Source of the DNA: DASPTB01 sp035623615 | GTDB lineage: Bacteria; Actinomycetota; UBA4738 | DNA: 14,169 bases | NCBI GenBank assembly: GCA_035623615.1 | Contig: DASPTB010000270.1 | Coordinates: 1 to 14,169, forward strand | Direction of reading: 5' to 3' | Shown: piece after piece, positions 13,364 through 14,169 of the stretch | How the letters are laid out: each line of letters begins with the position of its first letter | How positions within the stretch are numbered: position 1 is the first letter of the stretch | Made by a program: the position numbers and the translations under genes | The notes under the pieces: generated by a model | Databases searched by the model: none | Told to the model about the DNA's origin: nothing | The model's input: the letters and a program-made list of their open reading frames with translations, nothing else

Positions 13364-13864
13364 ATGAGATCTGCTCGTGCTCGGTTCAGGGCGCTTGCCG
13401 TGTTCACAGCGGCGTCGCTCGGGTTGCTCATCGGTGGGCTGCAGTCGGCTGCCCAGGCAGGGGCGGTCCCTGGGGCCGTCACCTTCAAGCCCGGCTCCTA
13501 CTCGCTGTCGTACCTCAGCGGTCCCAGCCACACGCTCACGGCAACCCAGTGCCTGGTGTTCACTGCGGGATCCATCGGCGGATTCCCCCACTCCGGCACG
13601 TGGGTCGCGACGACGTTCGCGGGGTTCGCCGGCAACTGGATCCAGGACGGTAAGGATCTGCGCTTCTACGGGACGTTCGGCGGCGGCTCGGGCGAAATCG
13701 CCCACCACGTGAACGTGACCAAGAAGACCCCGTACAACGGCGGGTTCGACGACTTCACGGCCACAGCCCCTCCCTCGTACGCCAACGACGGGCAGGTCAC
13801 GCTCACCCCCGGCTGCCCGGCCGCAGTCCGGAGCGGATCTGGCGGGAAGAACCCGACCCGCTGA
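13364..13864 (+). CDS. Small secreted protein of unknown function
   Basis: I do not recognise this 166-residue protein. It begins with a clear signal peptide: basic MRSARARFR, a hydrophobic core (about 10-25) and an AQA site that predicts cleavage after Ala32. The mature part of about 134 residues is rich in Gly, Thr, Ser and aromatics, with the alternating pattern of a small beta-sheet protein (GTWVATTFAGFAGNWIQDG, then LRFYGTFGGGSG). Only two cysteines occur (Cys63 and Cys151), placed to close a disulfide between the start and end of the domain. There are no membrane segments or known catalytic motifs. ATG 13364 follows AGGAG by 8 bases. An earlier in-frame ATG at 13076 lies inside the nuclease gene and yields low-complexity residues. 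The gene has its own promoter and a strong terminator, so it is a single transcription unit. A beta-barrel binding protein is possible but unproven. Confidence 0.75.
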   Translation: MRSARARFRALAVFTAASLGLLIGGLQSAAQAGAVPGAVTFKPGSYSLSYLSGPSHTLTATQCLVFTAGSIGGFPHSGTWVATTFAGFAGNWIQDGKDLRFYGTFGGGSGEIAHHVNVTKKTPYNGGFDDFTATAPPSYANDGQVTLTPGCPAAVRSGSGGKNPTR

Positions 13865-13892
13865 GCGCGATCTTGGAGTAACTTCCGAATCC

Positions 13893-13925
13893 TTGGGGGG
13901 CCCCGGCAGCACCGGGGCCCCCCAA
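13893..13925 (+). terminator. Strong hairpin terminator after the secreted-protein gene
   Basis: A perfect 14-bp stem runs from TTGGGGGGCCCCGG (13893-13906) to CCGGGGCCCCCCAA (13912-13925) around the loop CAGCA. The 3' side is TGTCTGTCTC rather than a run of T, which is common for actinobacterial terminators. The stem lies 28 bases after the stop codon. Confidence 0.8.
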
Positions 13926-13953
13926 TGTCTGTCTCAGGGCACGGCCCGGCCTT

Positions 13954-13968
13954 GGCTCCTCGGGAGCC
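13954..13968 (+). repeat. Second small hairpin downstream of the terminator
   Basis: GGCTCC (13954-13959) and GGAGCC (13963-13968) form a 6-bp perfect stem with a 3-base loop TCG. It may reinforce termination; there is no T run. Confidence 0.35.
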
Positions 13969-14047
13969 GATCCCTTACTGCCAGTCCACTTCCGGCGGTC
14001 GACGGGTGCGGTGGATGCGCGGACGTGGCGGCCTTGACCCAGGATGA

Positions 14048-14075
14048 TTGACAGAACCCCTGCTGATGGTAGCAT
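14048..14075 (+). promoter_or_regulatory. Predicted promoter of the second MerR gene
   Basis: A perfect -35 TTGACA (14048-14053), a 16-base spacer and TAGCAT (14070-14075). Transcription would start near 14082, about 30 bases before the ATG. The spacer end and the -10 contain TGCT-N6-AGCA (14061-14074), a small dyad. Confidence 0.65.
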
Positions 14076-14092
14076 TTGCGAGCCCGACGCCC

Positions 14093-14104
14093 CCGTAATT
14101 ACGG
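14093..14104 (+). promoter_or_regulatory. Perfect 12-bp palindrome, possible operator
   Basis: CCGTAATTACGG is fully self-complementary with no loop, so it cannot be an RNA hairpin and looks like a dimer-binding DNA site. It lies between the predicted transcription start and the ATG at 14112, and its last two bases are part of the Shine-Dalgarno GGAG (14103-14106). Confidence 0.45.
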
Positions 14105-14111
14105 AGTTGTG

Positions 14112-14169
14112 ATGCCTGAGCCCGAAGGCTACCGCGTCCCCGAGGTGTGCAAGTTGGTGGGCATCTCGT
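14112..14169 (+). CDS. Second MerR-family regulator, N-terminus only (Rv1830-like)
   Basis: Only 19 codons are in the window. MPEPEGYRVPEVCKLVGIS fits the opening of the second actinobacterial MerR protein of this locus, where GYR.P.AC...GI precedes the recognition helix. GGAG at 14103-14106 sits 5 bases before the ATG. The position after the bifunctional nuclease gene is the mycobacterial Rv1830 position. The mycobacterial relative is reported to influence cell division and growth. The identification rests on few residues plus context. Confidence 0.65.
   Translation, partial: MPEPEGYRVPEVCKLVGIS

Noticed and set aside
13592..13692. Avidin- or lipocalin-like signature in the secreted protein (GTW followed by DG.L.F.G)
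   Set aside because: The resemblance is a few small and aromatic residues only; biotin- or ligand-binding residues cannot be assigned. I left the function unknown.
1..14169. Mobile elements, CRISPR arrays, toxin-antitoxin pairs or defence genes
   Set aside because: No transposase, regularly spaced repeats, small overlapping gene pairs or defence motifs were found on either strand.

Overview
The window is high-GC, densely coded DNA with every supported gene on the + strand. It carries a typical Actinomycetota housekeeping block: GTG and TTG starts, very short gaps, SD-less starts directly behind -10 boxes, and gene pairs characteristic of that phylum (scpA-scpB-rluB-cmk-der and gcvH-garA-ftsR-bifunctional nuclease-second MerR). 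It is probably an uncultured or deep-branching actinobacterium. I cannot place it more precisely from one window.

Layout. Bases 1-1179: the end of a phosphopentomutase gene (deoB) and an intramembrane site-2 protease. Bases 1212-3600: a promoter, then scpA, scpB and an RluB-type pseudouridine synthase, which make the kleisin and partner of the SMC condensin and an rRNA-modifying enzyme. Bases 3742-5740: cytidylate kinase and the two-GTPase ribosome assembly factor Der. Bases 5754-5828: tRNA-Pro(GGG). Bases 5847-8990: a CDP-alcohol phosphatidyltransferase and an 832-residue sugar-nucleotide transferase fused to a phosphomannomutase-like domain. Bases 9047-10783: gcvH, a zinc-ribbon/FHA protein resembling GarA/OdhI, and an FtsR-like MerR regulator. 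Bases 10798-13218: a D,D-carboxypeptidase, hypoxanthine phosphoribosyltransferase and a bifunctional nuclease family protein. Bases 13364-13864: a small secreted protein that I do not recognise, closed by a very strong hairpin. Bases 14048-14169: a promoter, a perfect 12-bp palindrome and the first codons of a second MerR regulator.

How the genes fit together. The window covers chromosome condensation, ribosome maturation, phospholipid and sugar-nucleotide supply, peptidoglycan trimming, purine salvage and the glycine-cleavage/2-oxoglutarate switch. These are growth and envelope functions, not an accessory island. No gap exceeds 300 bases. I see no mobile element, CRISPR array, toxin-antitoxin pair or defence system, and no clearly undescribed multi-gene system. 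The points most worth following are the phosphomannomutase-like domain that has lost all four active-site motifs, the zinc-ribbon GarA variant with a double-threonine motif, the promoter and palindrome before the second MerR gene, a 9-bp box shared by two promoter-like regions, recurring leaderless-start architecture, and the orphan secreted protein inserted in an otherwise conserved gene chain.
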